From positions 1,984,001 to 2,048,000 of the forward strand of contig NZ_AP022609.1 in assembly GCF_010729485.1 (NCBI RefSeq): DNA of 64,000 bases, written 5' to 3'. Within the stretch, counting starts at the first letter, position 1. Every line of letters begins with the position of its first letter. The position numbers were made by a program, and so were the translations under genes. Source of the stretch: Mycolicibacter hiberniae. Lineage in GTDB: Bacteria; Actinomycetota; Actinomycetes; Mycobacteriales; Mycobacteriaceae. This document shows positions 1 through 8,355 of the stretch, one piece after another. The notes beneath the pieces are model-generated. The model saw nothing but the letters and a program-made list of their open reading frames with translations. It made no database searches and had not been told where the DNA came from.

Positions 1-82
1 CAAGGGGGTGCTAGGGGCTAGAAACGTCCGCGACCATGCTATCGGGGGGGCTGTGGGCGAACCGTTCGGGAGTGCACCGCCG
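1..82. other. left-edge intergenic stretch
   Basis: I see no convincing gene here. It lies downstream of the thioesterase that reads leftward and contains only very short open frames closed by stops, and a run of seven G. It is probably the intergenic spacer to a gene outside the window. Confidence 0.5.
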
Positions 83-697
83 TCATGGTTGACCGGGTTT
101 GAGCACCACGAACAACGCCTCGCCGTCGGCCAGCACGGTGTCACCGTCGCAGAGTGTGGTCTCGACAAAGATCTTGCGGCCCTCGGTCCTGCTCACCCAC
201 GCCCGGACCTGCAACTCTTTCTCGATCGGGACGATCTGGCGGTAGTTGACGTGTAGGTAGGCGGTGCGCTGGTAGTCCCCGCCGGTCAGCATCCAGGACG
301 CGGTACCCAACACCGAGTCGAACAACAGCCCGATAGCCCCGCCGTGCGCCGCACCGTTGCGGCCCAGGTGGAATCGCCGGAAGCGGGCCCAGCCGCTCAG
401 CCGCCGCTCGCCGTCCCGCTTCAGCTTCATCGGCACCGCCAGCACATTGCCGCGCATGGGCAGGTCCAGCCGGCGACCGGACGGCGACGACCACTCGTCG
501 GTGTCGAAGGGGGCCAGCAGCTCACACACGCTCTGCAGGGCGTCGGCAGCCCGGCTGATCACCTCGGCGGGAGCGTCGGCGGCACGGGCATGGTCCTGCA
601 GGGCGCGCACATTGTCCAGGAAGCGGCCGTAGTCCGGCCCGCCCTTCTGGGTCGGTTCGGGCGGATTGAAGCCGCCGCCGGCGTGTGTGGCTGTCAT
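83..697 (-). CDS. PaaI-type hotdog thioesterase
   Basis: A 204-residue protein whose C-terminal half is a hotdog-fold acyl-CoA thioesterase domain: a GAAHGGAIGLLFDSVLG segment (active-site helix of the PaaI/4HBT group), then YLHVNYRQIVPIEKEL and a final strand ending in LADGEALFVVLKP. The N-terminal ~90 residues are an extension with a helical segment. The ATG at 697 starts MTATHAGG; an upstream in-frame extension would overlap the divergent neighbour and has no typical start context. Such enzymes hydrolyse small or medium acyl-CoAs; the substrate cannot be read from sequence. It is divergent from the DUF1990 gene, 64 bp away. Confidence 0.8.
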   Translation of the reverse strand: MTATHAGGGFNPPEPTQKGGPDYGRFLDNVRALQDHARAADAPAEVISRAADALQSVCELLAPFDTDEWSSPSGRRLDLPMRGNVLAVPMKLKRDGERRLSGWARFRRFHLGRNGAAHGGAIGLLFDSVLGTASWMLTGGDYQRTAYLHVNYRQIVPIEKELQVRAWVSRTEGRKIFVETTLCDGDTVLADGEALFVVLKPGQP

Positions 698-761
698 CCC
701 CCTATTTAACGTTCCGGCCAATGCCGGGCGAACGGCGCGCCCGCGGTGGCAAGGTGGGGCC

Positions 762-1265
762 GTGGAATTGAGCACGCTGCGTGAGCTGCCGCTCACCTAC
801 CCCGAGGTGGGCGCCACCGCCGGAACGCTGCCCGCCGGCTATCACCATCTGGATCTGAGCGCCCCGATAGGCACGGGCAGGCAACGCTTCGAGGAGGCCG
901 GCGACGCGGTGCTGCGCTGGGGGATGCTCCGCGGCGCCGGCGTCGGGGTACGGGTGAAGGCTGACCGCGAGGTCGCCGAGGTGGACGCCGTGGTGCTGGT
1001 TCGCCTGGGACTGATGACCGCACCGTGCCGGGTCGTCTATGTGGTGTCCGAGCCCGACCGGCGCGGCTTCGCCTACGGCACCCTGGCGGGGCATCCCGAA
1101 TCCGGCGAGGAGCTGTTCGCGGTGCGCTACGACGCCGCCGATGACACGGTGTACGCCCAGATTCGGGCGTTCTCCCGGCCGGCCACCTGGTGGACCAAGG
1201 CAGCCGGACCGATCGGGCCCTTTCTGCAGCGCACCATCGCCACCCGTTATCTGCGAGCGGTGTGA
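762..1265 (+). CDS. DUF1990 family protein
   Basis: 167 residues starting at a GTG (762) preceded by an AAGGTGG ribosome-binding sequence. The pattern matches the DUF1990 family: an N-terminal LTYPEVGAT segment, a GYHHLDLSAPIGTG turn, W-G-M-L, a central beta-rich part with FAYGTLAGHPESGEE and the C-terminal FSRPATWWTKAAGPI segment. The biochemical role of the family is not established to my knowledge. It converges on the nitronate monooxygenase gene with only 4 bp between the stop codons. Confidence 0.75.
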   Translation: MELSTLRELPLTYPEVGATAGTLPAGYHHLDLSAPIGTGRQRFEEAGDAVLRWGMLRGAGVGVRVKADREVAEVDAVVLVRLGLMTAPCRVVYVVSEPDRRGFAYGTLAGHPESGEELFAVRYDAADDTVYAQIRAFSRPATWWTKAAGPIGPFLQRTIATRYLRAV

Positions 1266-1269
1266 CGGG

Positions 1270-2223
1270 TCAAGCCCAGCGCGCCAGCAGCCGTTGCGCC
1301 CCGCTGCACAGCTCGTCGATCACCACCGCCACCGGGCGGCTGTCGGTGAGCATGCCGACGCTCTGACCGGCGTCCACCGGGGCGAGTCGCTGATCGCCGT
1401 CGGCGATCGCGGCTGCCAGTTCCGATCTCGCATCTCGATCGGCGGCCAGCGCATCCTCATGACCGGCCCAGCGGCCGGTGAAATCGTTGCGCAACACCCG
1501 CGACGGGAACCACGCCGGCCAATCCAGACGCTGCCCGACATCGAAGACCCGGGTGGTGATCGTGTCGGTGCCGGTGGCTGCGATCAGCGCGCGGCGGGCA
1601 CCCTCGCCGGTCAGCGCCTCGGGGCATGCCGACAACACGGTTCCCAGCCAGGCTCCCGCGGCGCCGGCGGCCAGCACAGCGGCCAGGCTGCGCGGCCCGG
1701 CGATCCCACCGGCGGCCAGCACCGGAACCTCGACGACCTCCAGAACGGCGTCCAGCAGGGGCAGCGTGGCAAGCCGGATCGCGCCGTGGCCGCCGCCCTC
1801 GGCTCCGCGCGCCACCAGCACGTCCACTCCGGCGTCCCGGGCCCGGCGGGCGGTCTCGGCGTCGTAGACCTGGGTGGCAGCCGCAATCCCGGCCCCGTGT
1901 GCCCGCTGCACCCAGGAAAGGTTGACGCCGAAGCTGACCGACAGCAACGTCGGGCCGGCAGCCAGCGCCGCCTCCAGTAAGTCGGGTTGGTCGCGGATCA
2001 CCCAATCCACCAGGCCTATTCCGAACCGGGGCGCGGTGCCCAGCGCGGCCAGTTCGGTCGCCAGCGACGCCGCGGTGGCGGTGCTGCCCATGCCGATCAT
2101 CCCCAGCCCGCCCGCGGCGGTGACGGCCGCGGCCAGCCGCCCGCCGGCCACCCCACCCATAGGTGCGTTGAGGATCGGCACCCGCAGTCCGGCCCCCTGC
2201 GACCAGGAGGTGCGCAGCGGCAC
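1270..2223 (-). CDS. nitronate monooxygenase (NMO / 2-nitropropane dioxygenase family)
   Basis: 317-residue TIM-barrel flavoprotein. It begins with PILNAPMGGVAGGRLAAAV, the conserved opening strand of this family, and has the FMN-phosphate motif ARGAEGGGHG (about residue 139) and LAAGGIAGPRSLAAVLAAGA for the second phosphate-binding loop. Family members oxidise nitronates such as propionate-3-nitronate, or act as flavin reductases; the substrate here is not determinable. It is the last gene of a five-gene minus-strand run, with 2 bp after the cupin stop codon, so translation is probably coupled. Confidence 0.85.
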   Translation of the reverse strand: MPLRTSWSQGAGLRVPILNAPMGGVAGGRLAAAVTAAGGLGMIGMGSTATAASLATELAALGTAPRFGIGLVDWVIRDQPDLLEAALAAGPTLLSVSFGVNLSWVQRAHGAGIAAATQVYDAETARRARDAGVDVLVARGAEGGGHGAIRLATLPLLDAVLEVVEVPVLAAGGIAGPRSLAAVLAAGAAGAWLGTVLSACPEALTGEGARRALIAATGTDTITTRVFDVGQRLDWPAWFPSRVLRNDFTGRWAGHEDALAADRDARSELAAAIADGDQRLAPVDAGQSVGMLTDSRPVAVVIDELCSGAQRLLARWA

Positions 2224-2225
2224 GC

Positions 2226-2564
2226 TCAGTGCGATGCGCTCTTGGCGACGGTCAGCAGCACCACGGAGTCCTTCAGCGACTCCAGCGCATGCCGGGTGCG
2301 GGGCAGGGTGACCAGTTCACCGGCCGCACCCTCCCAGGTGTCTGAGCCGGCGGTCAGTCGCACCCGGCCGCGCAGCACCTGCAAGGTCGATTCGCCGGGG
2401 CTGTCGTGTTCGGCCAGCGATTGGCCGGCCTGCAAGGCGACCAGAGTCTGGCGAAGGTGGTGCACCGACCCGCCGTAGACGGTGTGGGCGGCTCGGCCGC
2501 TGTGGTGCTGGGCCGCCTCGGCGAGCTTCTCGTCGGCCAACGCGTTCAGCGATGTCGATTCCAT
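2226..2564 (-). CDS. small cupin-domain protein
   Basis: 112 residues with one cupin barrel. Motif 1 is degenerate: an LAEHDSPGESTLQVLRGRV segment gives a single His and Glu. The second motif is reduced to LVTLPRTRHAL. With His residues at H53 and H92 only, metal binding is plausible but weaker than in classic enzymatic cupins, and a sensory or ligand-binding role is possible. The ATG at 2564 is preceded by GAAGGAG-like sequence on the minus strand. It lies between the membrane-protein gene (45 bp upstream) and the nitronate monooxygenase gene (2 bp downstream). Confidence 0.75.
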   Translation of the reverse strand: MESTSLNALADEKLAEAAQHHSGRAAHTVYGGSVHHLRQTLVALQAGQSLAEHDSPGESTLQVLRGRVRLTAGSDTWEGAAGELVTLPRTRHALESLKDSVVLLTVAKSASH

Positions 2565-2609
2565 CGGTACTCCTTCGGCTCGGTGTACGGGGTGGGAGCG
2601 TGGGACGGT

Positions 2610-3035
2610 TCAGCCGGACAACAGCAGGATGCCCATGCCGATCAGCGCGGCAACCTTGATCAGTTCCAGTGCGACATAGGCGTAGTGCGCCCGGGAGCGG
2701 GGCGCCTGCAACCCGGCCAGCACCTGGTCGGCCCGGCGGCGCAGGGCTGGGCGCACCGCAAGCACCTGGGCCGACAGCGTCGCCACGGCGACGGCGTAGG
2801 CCACGGCGGTACCGACGGGGGGCCGCTGCGCGGCGAAAGCGGCCGCGATCACCGCAGCCAGCAGAAATTCGGCCGAGTTGAGGCCGCGGAAGACCAACCG
2901 GCCGATGCCGAGACCGATCGGGACGGTCACGCCGGGCGCCCGAAACCTCAGCGGCGCCTCCAGGAACGAAATCGCGGTCACCATCCCCAGCCAGAGGAAG
3001 GTGGCGGCGGTCGCAACGGAGGCGCCGGCGCTCAC
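2610..3035 (-). CDS. four-helix membrane protein of unknown function
   Basis: 141 residues starting at a GTG whose TG bases are shared with the TGA of the regulator gene (GTGA overlap), which fixes the start. I see four hydrophobic helices at about residues 6-24, 53-70, 73-95 and 118-138. The polar or charged residues inside or next to the helices (WLGMVTAISFLEAP, R-L-V-F-R-G-L-N-S-A-E, and a C-terminal HYAYVALELIKV) look conserved-type and resemble the small DUF4149/TMEM205-like membrane proteins, but this assignment is weak. Co-transcription with a regulator and a ferredoxin suggests a redox or transport task; that is inference only. Confidence 0.7.
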   Translation of the reverse strand: MSAGASVATAATFLWLGMVTAISFLEAPLRFRAPGVTVPIGLGIGRLVFRGLNSAEFLLAAVIAAAFAAQRPPVGTAVAYAVAVATLSAQVLAVRPALRRRADQVLAGLQAPRSRAHYAYVALELIKVAALIGMGILLLSG

Positions 3036-3766
3036 CCGGTGGACCCTGCGGTGCGCGTCACGCCCGGGGCGGAGCGGGCGACCGGCGTTCCGTTGCCGGC
3101 CGCCGGCTTCAGATGCGCCACGCACAGGTCGGGCTCGTGGAAGGGGTCGAGACGATCGACGGTCAGCGGCGATCCCCAGGCTTCCAGCACGCCCTGCATC
3201 AATCCCTGATGAATCGGGCAGACCACTTCGGCCGACGTTTGGGCGAGTTCCAGGAACGGGCAATGCCGCAGCCCGAACTGTTCTTCGCCGGTGGTGTCGG
3301 GATCGAGGGTCTCGGGCTCGAATCCCATTTCATCGAGCATTTCCAGCAGCTGGCCGGTGGACTCGTCGGGGTCGACGGGTCCGTCCGGGGGTTGCAGGGG
3401 GCGCAGGCGCTGTCCCCAGGCCCGGCCCGCGGCCAGCGCCTTGGTGCTGGGATCGGAGTCGGCGGCCAAGCCCATGGTGAGGATTTCGGCGAGCAGCCGG
3501 AACCGGCGGGTGCCGCCACGGTCCATCTGCCGGATGGCGCGGAACATCAGCGCCGGCCGGCCCCGGCCCTTGTGATCGGTTGCGGTGTGCTCGACCCGGC
3601 CTTCCTCGACCAAGGTGTCCAAGTGGAACCGCACCGTATTGGGGTGCACGCCCAGTTCGTCGGCGATCTGCGCGATGCTCAGCGGTTCGTCAGCGGCCTG
3701 TACCAGCCGAAGAACGTCGAGGCGACGTCCTCCCGATGGCGCAGGCGACTTGGCGATGTCGCTCAC
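3032..3766 (-). CDS. winged-helix regulator with C-terminal cysteine motif (SufR-like)
   Basis: 244 residues. An N-terminal ArsR/MarR-like winged helix-turn-helix (residues about 15-80, with [20 protein letters not shown] as the HTH) is followed by a wing containing [10 protein letters not shown]. The C-terminal half carries HCPF (C169), [15 protein letters not shown] (C183, H186) and LCVAH (C215). This arrangement is typical of SufR-like regulators that bind an Fe-S cluster. The start codon overlaps the TGA of the ferredoxin gene (ATGA) and its own stop overlaps the next gene, so the three are translationally coupled. No suf genes are in this window, so it need not be SufR itself. Likely a redox, iron or NO-responsive repressor. 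Confidence 0.8.
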   Translation of the reverse strand: MSDIAKSPAPSGGRRLDVLRLVQAADEPLSIAQIADELGVHPNTVRFHLDTLVEEGRVEHTATDHKGRGRPALMFRAIRQMDRGGTRRFRLLAEILTMGLAADSDPSTKALAAGRAWGQRLRPLQPPDGPVDPDESTGQLLEMLDEMGFEPETLDPDTTGEEQFGLRHCPFLELAQTSAEVVCPIHQGLMQGVLEAWGSPLTVDRLDPFHEPDLCVAHLKPAAGNGTPVARSAPGVTRTAGSTG

Positions 3767-4107
3767 TCCCCCTGGGGGGGGTAGCTGGCCACCAGCGGAG
3801 TGTCGATGCCGAGCGGGCCGATCTTGGCGGCGCCGCCGGGGGATCCGAGGGCCTCGTCGCGCCCCGGCAGGGCCTCGGTGAAGAAGGCCGCGTTGTCGGC
3901 CTGGTGCGGCTGGAGCTCGTCGGGGAGGTCATCTTCGTAGTAGATGGCCTCGACCGGGCACACCGGCTCGCAGGCTCCGCAGTCCACACACTCGTCCGGG
4001 TGGATGTAAAGGGCTCGCCCGCCTTCGTAGATGCAGTCAACCGGGCACTCCTCCACGCAGGCCCGATCCATCACGTCAACGCACGGCTTCCCGATCACAT
4101 ATGCCAT
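3763..4107 (-). CDS. fdxA: 7Fe ferredoxin FdxA-type
   Basis: 114 residues, the same length as the mycobacterial FdxA. Eight cysteines at positions 9, 17, 21, 25, 40, 43, 46 and 50 give the two cluster motifs [12 protein letters not shown] and [17 protein letters not shown] of 7Fe (3Fe-4S plus 4Fe-4S) ferredoxins. The ATG at 4107 gives the canonical MAYVIGKPC start; a few in-frame codons upstream lack family similarity. There is no clear Shine-Dalgarno sequence, but TAAACT lies 8 bp upstream and could act as the -10 of a nearly leaderless transcript. First gene of the five-gene operon. FdxA versus FdxC cannot be fully separated. Confidence 0.88.
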   Translation of the reverse strand: MAYVIGKPCVDVMDRACVEECPVDCIYEGGRALYIHPDECVDCGACEPVCPVEAIYYEDDLPDELQPHQADNAAFFTEALPGRDEALGSPGGAAKIGPLGIDTPLVASYPPQGE

Positions 4108-4336
4108 GGGCACAGAGTTTACACAAGGCAATTTGTAGAAACGAGAAAGGCGAACCTAAACGCCCACGGCCGGTTTGGGCGCCCCGCGCGCCCCCGCGCT
4201 GGACGGCATTCCCGGCCTGACCGGGCCCGGAAACGGTTGGGCTCGTTGCGGATTCACCGACGCACCGCGCCGGTGGCCGCCGACCGCGTCAAGCCAGCCC
4301 TGACGGCGGCGGACCCGGGCGGTCGAGTAGAAACAA

Positions 4337-5146
4337 ATGATGACTGATGCCCCCCGCTACCGTGCCTCTTCCGACTTCCCCAGCCTTCGGTTCGAGCCGG
4401 GTGACAACGGCGTGCTGGAGCTGGTGCTCGATGCCCCGGGGCTCAACTCGGTGGGCCCGCAGATGCACCGCGACCTCGCCGACGTGTGGCCGGTGCTCGA
4501 CCGCGACGACGAGGTGCGGGCCGTACTGGTCCGCGGCGAGGGCAAGGCGTTCTCCGCCGGCGGCAGCTTTGATCTGATCGAGAAGATCGTCGGCGATCAT
4601 GCCGGGCGGATGCAGGTGCTGCGGGAGGCCCGCGATCTGGTGCTCAACATGGTCAACTTCTCCAAGCCGGTGATCTCGGCCATCAACGGCCCGGCCGTGG
4701 GGGCGGGCCTGGTGGTGGCACTGCTGTCGGACATCTCGGTGGCCGGGCGCACCGCCCGGTTGATCGACGGCCACACCAAGCTCGGGGTGGCCGCGGGCGA
4801 CCACGCGGCGATCTGCTGGCCGCTGCTGGTGGGGATGGCCAAGGCCAAGTACTACCTGTTGACCTGCGAGACACTGCACGGCGAGGAGGCCGAGCGCATC
4901 GGGCTGGTTTCCACCTGCGTCGACGACGACCAGGTCCTGGCCACCGCCAGCCGCATCGCCGACGACCTGGCGCACGGCGCCCAGGACGCGATCCGGTTCA
5001 CCAAGCACAGCCTGAACTACTGGTACCGGCAGTTCGCGCCGGCCTTCGAGACCGCCCTGGGCCTGGAGTTCCTCGGCTTCTCCGGTCCGGACGTGCACGA
5101 GGGCCTGGCCGCCATCCGGGAAAAGCGCAAGCCGCAGTTCGGCTGA
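4337..5146 (+). CDS. enoyl-CoA hydratase/isomerase (crotonase family)
   Basis: 269 residues (268 if the second of the two adjacent ATGs is used). Crotonase landmarks are present: [15 protein letters not shown] for the first oxyanion-hole strand, [21 protein letters not shown] for the second, and the [18 protein letters not shown] active-site loop, which here carries Asp where classic hydratases have Glu. Residues further on ([15 protein letters not shown]) are typical. It resembles mycobacterial EchA12-type paralogues more than EchA15. It ends 1 bp from the stop of the oppositely oriented acyl-CoA synthetase, so the two are a likely fatty-acid or sterol degradation neighbourhood but not one operon. 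Confidence 0.85.
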   Translation: MMTDAPRYRASSDFPSLRFEPGDNGVLELVLDAPGLNSVGPQMHRDLADVWPVLDRDDEVRAVLVRGEGKAFSAGGSFDLIEKIVGDHAGRMQVLREARDLVLNMVNFSKPVISAINGPAVGAGLVVALLSDISVAGRTARLIDGHTKLGVAAGDHAAICWPLLVGMAKAKYYLLTCETLHGEEAERIGLVSTCVDDDQVLATASRIADDLAHGAQDAIRFTKHSLNYWYRQFAPAFETALGLEFLGFSGPDVHEGLAAIREKRKPQFG

Positions 5147-5147
5147 C

Positions 5148-6833
5148 CTAGCCGGGCACAGCCGCTTGGACGGGTTGCGCGGCGATGGCCCGCTCCCTGG
5201 CCCAGCGGTAGTCGGCCTTGCCCGACGGCGAACGCCGAATCTGGGCGCAGAACACCACGGCTTTGGGCAGTTTGTACCGCGCGATGTGGTCGGCTGCCGC
5301 GGCGATGATGTCGTCGGGTCCGGCGTCGGCACCTTCGGACAGCTGCACCACGGCGACGACTTCGTTGCCCCACCGCTGGCTGGGCCGGCCCACCACCACG
5401 ACGTCGTAGACGGCGGGATGGTGCGCGATCGCGGCTTCGACCTCCTCGGCGAAGATCTTCTCGCCGCCGGAGTTGATCGTCACCGAGTCACGGCCCAGCA
5501 GGTCGATGCCGCCGTCGGCGTCCCAGCGTGCCCGGTCACCGGGGACCGAATGCCGGACTCCCTCGATGAGGGGGAACGTGCGCGCCGATTTCTCCGGGTC
5601 GCCGAGGTATCCCAGCGGCACATAACCCTGCTGCGCCAGCCAGCCGATCTCGTCGTCACCGGGCTGCAGGATGCGGGTCATGTCCTCGCTGACCACCACG
5701 GCGCCGGGGTTCGGGGTGAAACGTCCGGTGGAACTCTGGGCGCGACTGGTGGTCTGCCCCATCGCGGCGCCGGTCTCCGAGGAACCCCCGGCATCGAGGA
5801 TCGACACGTGCGGCAGCAGGCCCAGGATCCGCTGCTTGAGCGGCGCGGTGAACGCCGCCCCGCCGCTGGCCAGCACCATCAGCCCCGACAGTGCGTCGGC
5901 CAGCTGGGGGCCGCCGGCCTCGAGCGCGTCGGCGAGCGGGCGGGCGAAGGCATCGCCGACGATCGACAGCGAAATGACCCGTTCCCTGGCCGCCAGTTCC
6001 CACGTCACCACCGGGTCGAACCGATCGGTGGCCGCCGACATCACGAACGGCCGCCCGCCCAGCAGCGTGATGAACGCGGCCCACTGGGCGGCACCGTGCA
6101 TCAGTGGCGCCACCGTCATCGAGCCGGCGGCACCGGCGACCTGAGTGCGGGCGACGATCTCCTCCAGCGTGGCGGGTACGGCGCCGGTACCGAAGGCGCG
6201 GCCGCCCATCGCGTTGATGAAGATGTCGTGCTGGCGCCACAGCACTCCCTTGGGCATGCCCGTGGTGCCCCCGGTGTAGAGCAGGTACAGGTCGTCCGGG
6301 GACAGCGCCAGGTCCAGCGGCTCCGCGGAGGTGGCGGCCAGCAGTTCTTCATAGCGCACCGCACCGGGCAGCGGCTCGTTGCCGGAGTCGTCGTCGACAT
6401 GGATCAGCGGTATCGCGGGCAATCGGTCGCCGGCCCGCTGCAGCGCCTCGGCCAGCGTGGGGGCGTAGCGGGCGTGGTAGATGATCGCCTCGGTGGCTGC
6501 ATTGGTCAGCAGATAGACCAGTTCGTCGGCGACGTAGCGGTAGTTGACGTTGAACGGCGCGACGCGGGCGTGGTAGGCGCCGAGCATGCCCTCCAGATAC
6601 TCGTTGCCGTTGGCCAGATACAGCGCCAAGTGGCTCTGACCGGATTCATGGGGGGCCAGGTTGCAACGCTCCCGGCGCGCGCCCAAGCCCCGCTCGTGCA
6701 GGGCCCGCCCCAGCCGGCGAGCCCGGTCCTCGACCTGGCGGTAGCTCAACCGCCGATCACCGAAGACAATGCAGTCCCGGTCCGGGATGGCCTCGGCGAC
6801 CGCCGAGAACACTTGGGCGAGATTGAATTCCAC
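5148..6833 (-). CDS. acyl-CoA synthetase (FadD-type, AMP-forming)
   Basis: 561 residues of the ANL adenylate-forming superfamily. The P-loop [18 protein letters not shown] is at about 182-199, the A5 motif is GGSSETG, the A7/A8 region reads [29 protein letters not shown], and the C-terminal catalytic lysine is in [13 protein letters not shown]. The WRQHDIF segment after the P-loop and the late motifs are like mycobacterial FadD19-type enzymes that activate long-chain or sterol side-chain acids. Substrate not determinable. Terminates head-on against the crotonase gene. Confidence 0.88.
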   Translation of the reverse strand: MEFNLAQVFSAVAEAIPDRDCIVFGDRRLSYRQVEDRARRLGRALHERGLGARRERCNLAPHESGQSHLALYLANGNEYLEGMLGAYHARVAPFNVNYRYVADELVYLLTNAATEAIIYHARYAPTLAEALQRAGDRLPAIPLIHVDDDSGNEPLPGAVRYEELLAATSAEPLDLALSPDDLYLLYTGGTTGMPKGVLWRQHDIFINAMGGRAFGTGAVPATLEEIVARTQVAGAAGSMTVAPLMHGAAQWAAFITLLGGRPFVMSAATDRFDPVVTWELAARERVISLSIVGDAFARPLADALEAGGPQLADALSGLMVLASGGAAFTAPLKQRILGLLPHVSILDAGGSSETGAAMGQTTSRAQSSTGRFTPNPGAVVVSEDMTRILQPGDDEIGWLAQQGYVPLGYLGDPEKSARTFPLIEGVRHSVPGDRARWDADGGIDLLGRDSVTINSGGEKIFAEEVEAAIAHHPAVYDVVVVGRPSQRWGNEVVAVVQLSEGADAGPDDIIAAAADHIARYKLPKAVVFCAQIRRSPSGKADYRWARERAIAAQPVQAAVPG

Positions 6834-6956
6834 TGCCGCTCCTCGATCCGATCCCCAGTGCCTGGGCAGGCGCCCGGCTTACGCTACAAGGTGAAGCGGC
6901 GCAGCGCCGACGGCGCCGACGGGCTTTCCCGAGCTCCGTGAGGCATGCTTGGCCGC

Positions 6957-7613
6957 ATGTCGGTGGATATCCTGCTCTACTCGATCCCGCCGGTGCTGGT
7001 CTATCTGCTCGTCGGCGGGGTGATCGGCATCGAGAGCCTGGGTGTGCCGCTTCCGGGGGAACTCATGCTGGTGGGCGCCGCGCTGTTGTCGTCGCGGCAC
7101 GAGCTGGGAGTCGACCCGGTGGGGGTCGCCGCTGCGGCCATCGTCGGGGCTGTCATCGGCGACTCGATCGGCTATTCGATCGGCCGTCGCTTCGGTATGC
7201 CGCTGTTCGACCGGCTGGGCCGGCGATTCCCGAACCACTTCGGTCCGGGCCACATCGCGTTCGCGGAGCGGTCGTTCGGCCGGTGGGGCAGCCTCGCGGT
7301 GTTCTTCGGCCGCTTCATGGCACTGCTGCGCATCCTGGCCGGCCCCCTGGCGGGGGCGCTGAGGATGCCCTACCGGCATTTCCTGGTCGCCAACGTTGCC
7401 GGGGCCATCTGCTGGGCCGGGGGTACCACCGCCCTGGTGTACTACGCCGGCATGGCGGCCGAACATTGGCTTTCCCGATTCTCCTGGGTAGCGCTGCTGG
7501 TCGCGGTGCTCGCCGGCCTCATCGGCACCCTCGCGCTGCGGGGACGCATCGGGGCCCACATCGCCGAGCTGGAGGCAACCCATCGGTCCGAGGCGGACGC
7601 GGTCCTGGAGTAG
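6957..7613 (+). CDS. DedA-family membrane protein
   Basis: 218 residues with several membrane helices. The DedA/SNARE-associated signature is clear: ESLGVPLPGE, a GAVIGDSIGYSIGRRFG re-entrant loop and FFGRFMALLRILAGPLAGALRMPYRHFL. DedA proteins are lipid scramblase-like transporters important for membrane homeostasis and drug resistance in other bacteria. I prefer the ATG at 6957 (MSVDILLYS); another ATG at 6945 would add four residues but has GAGG only 1 bp away. Confidence 0.88.
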   Translation: MSVDILLYSIPPVLVYLLVGGVIGIESLGVPLPGELMLVGAALLSSRHELGVDPVGVAAAAIVGAVIGDSIGYSIGRRFGMPLFDRLGRRFPNHFGPGHIAFAERSFGRWGSLAVFFGRFMALLRILAGPLAGALRMPYRHFLVANVAGAICWAGGTTALVYYAGMAAEHWLSRFSWVALLVAVLAGLIGTLALRGRIGAHIAELEATHRSEADAVLE

Positions 7614-7720
7614 TCAGGCAATTGGGGGCGAATAAGGGTTGTCCCCACACCGTGGCCGGAGCATGGTGGAAGGGAGCGGCGGCGCCGCGGGGGCGTCGCC
7701 CCGATCGCTCGGAGGCCCCC

Positions 7721-8341
7721 ATGTTCGCGCGCGCAACCACCATTCACGCCCATCCGTCGTTTCTCGATGAGGGGATCACCCATGTCCGCACCGTGGTGAT
7801 GCCGGCCTTGGCCGGAATGGAGGGCTGCGCGGGGATGTCGATGCTGGTCGACCGCGACGCCGGCCGGTGCATCGTCACGTCGTCATGGCTGGATGAGGAC
7901 ACCCTGCGGGCGAGCGAGGCCGACGCTGCGCAGATGCGCGACCGCGCCACCGAGATCTTCCATGCCACCGCTGAGATCAGCCGCTGGGAGATCGCTGCGG
8001 TGCGCCGTGATCACCGGTCTCAGCGCTATGCCGGGGTGCGGGTCACCTGGCTGCGGACCGAACCGGCCGGATGCGATCAAATGATCGACACCTACAAGCT
8101 GGCGCTGACACCCGACCTGGAAAATCTCGACGGCTTCTGCAGCACCACACTGATGATTGACCGGCATTCGGGCCGCGCGGTCTCGACCGTGAGCTTCGAC
8201 GACCGCGCCGCTTTGATCGCCAGTCGCAGCAGTGAGCAGGCCATCTGGGCCCGAGCCGTCAACGAGGCCGGCGCCGAAGTGCTCGAAGTCGCCGAATTCG
8301 ACTTGGCGATCGCCCACCTGAACGTGCCGGAAATGGCGTAG
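7721..8341 (+). CDS. antibiotic-biosynthesis-monooxygenase-like protein, two ferredoxin-like repeats
   Basis: 206 residues with an excellent GGAGG five bases before the ATG. The N-terminal half (MFARATTIHAHPSFLDEGI, then VMPALAGMEGCAGMSMLVDR and CIVTSSWLDEDTLRASEA) has the look of one dimeric alpha-beta-barrel (ABM) repeat, and the C-terminal half (YAGVRVTWLRTEP, DGFCSTTLMIDRHSGRAVSTVSFDD) repeats it. Such proteins are small oxygenases or haem-degrading or stress-related proteins; no catalytic residues are diagnostic here. Its role is unknown. It converges on the carotenoid oxygenase. Confidence 0.75.
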   Translation: MFARATTIHAHPSFLDEGITHVRTVVMPALAGMEGCAGMSMLVDRDAGRCIVTSSWLDEDTLRASEADAAQMRDRATEIFHATAEISRWEIAAVRRDHRSQRYAGVRVTWLRTEPAGCDQMIDTYKLALTPDLENLDGFCSTTLMIDRHSGRAVSTVSFDDRAALIASRSSEQAIWARAVNEAGAEVLEVAEFDLAIAHLNVPEMA

Positions 8342-8355
8342 CCGCCCCGGAGTGC

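Noticed and set aside
3032..3766. Calling the regulator SufR
   Set aside because: No suf genes are adjacent and the cysteine spacing cannot be compared precisely here, so only a SufR-like label is used.
4108..4250. A DosR box for the ferredoxin operon
   Set aside because: The best match to the 20-bp consensus has only about ten identical positions and lacks the CCC half; not supported.
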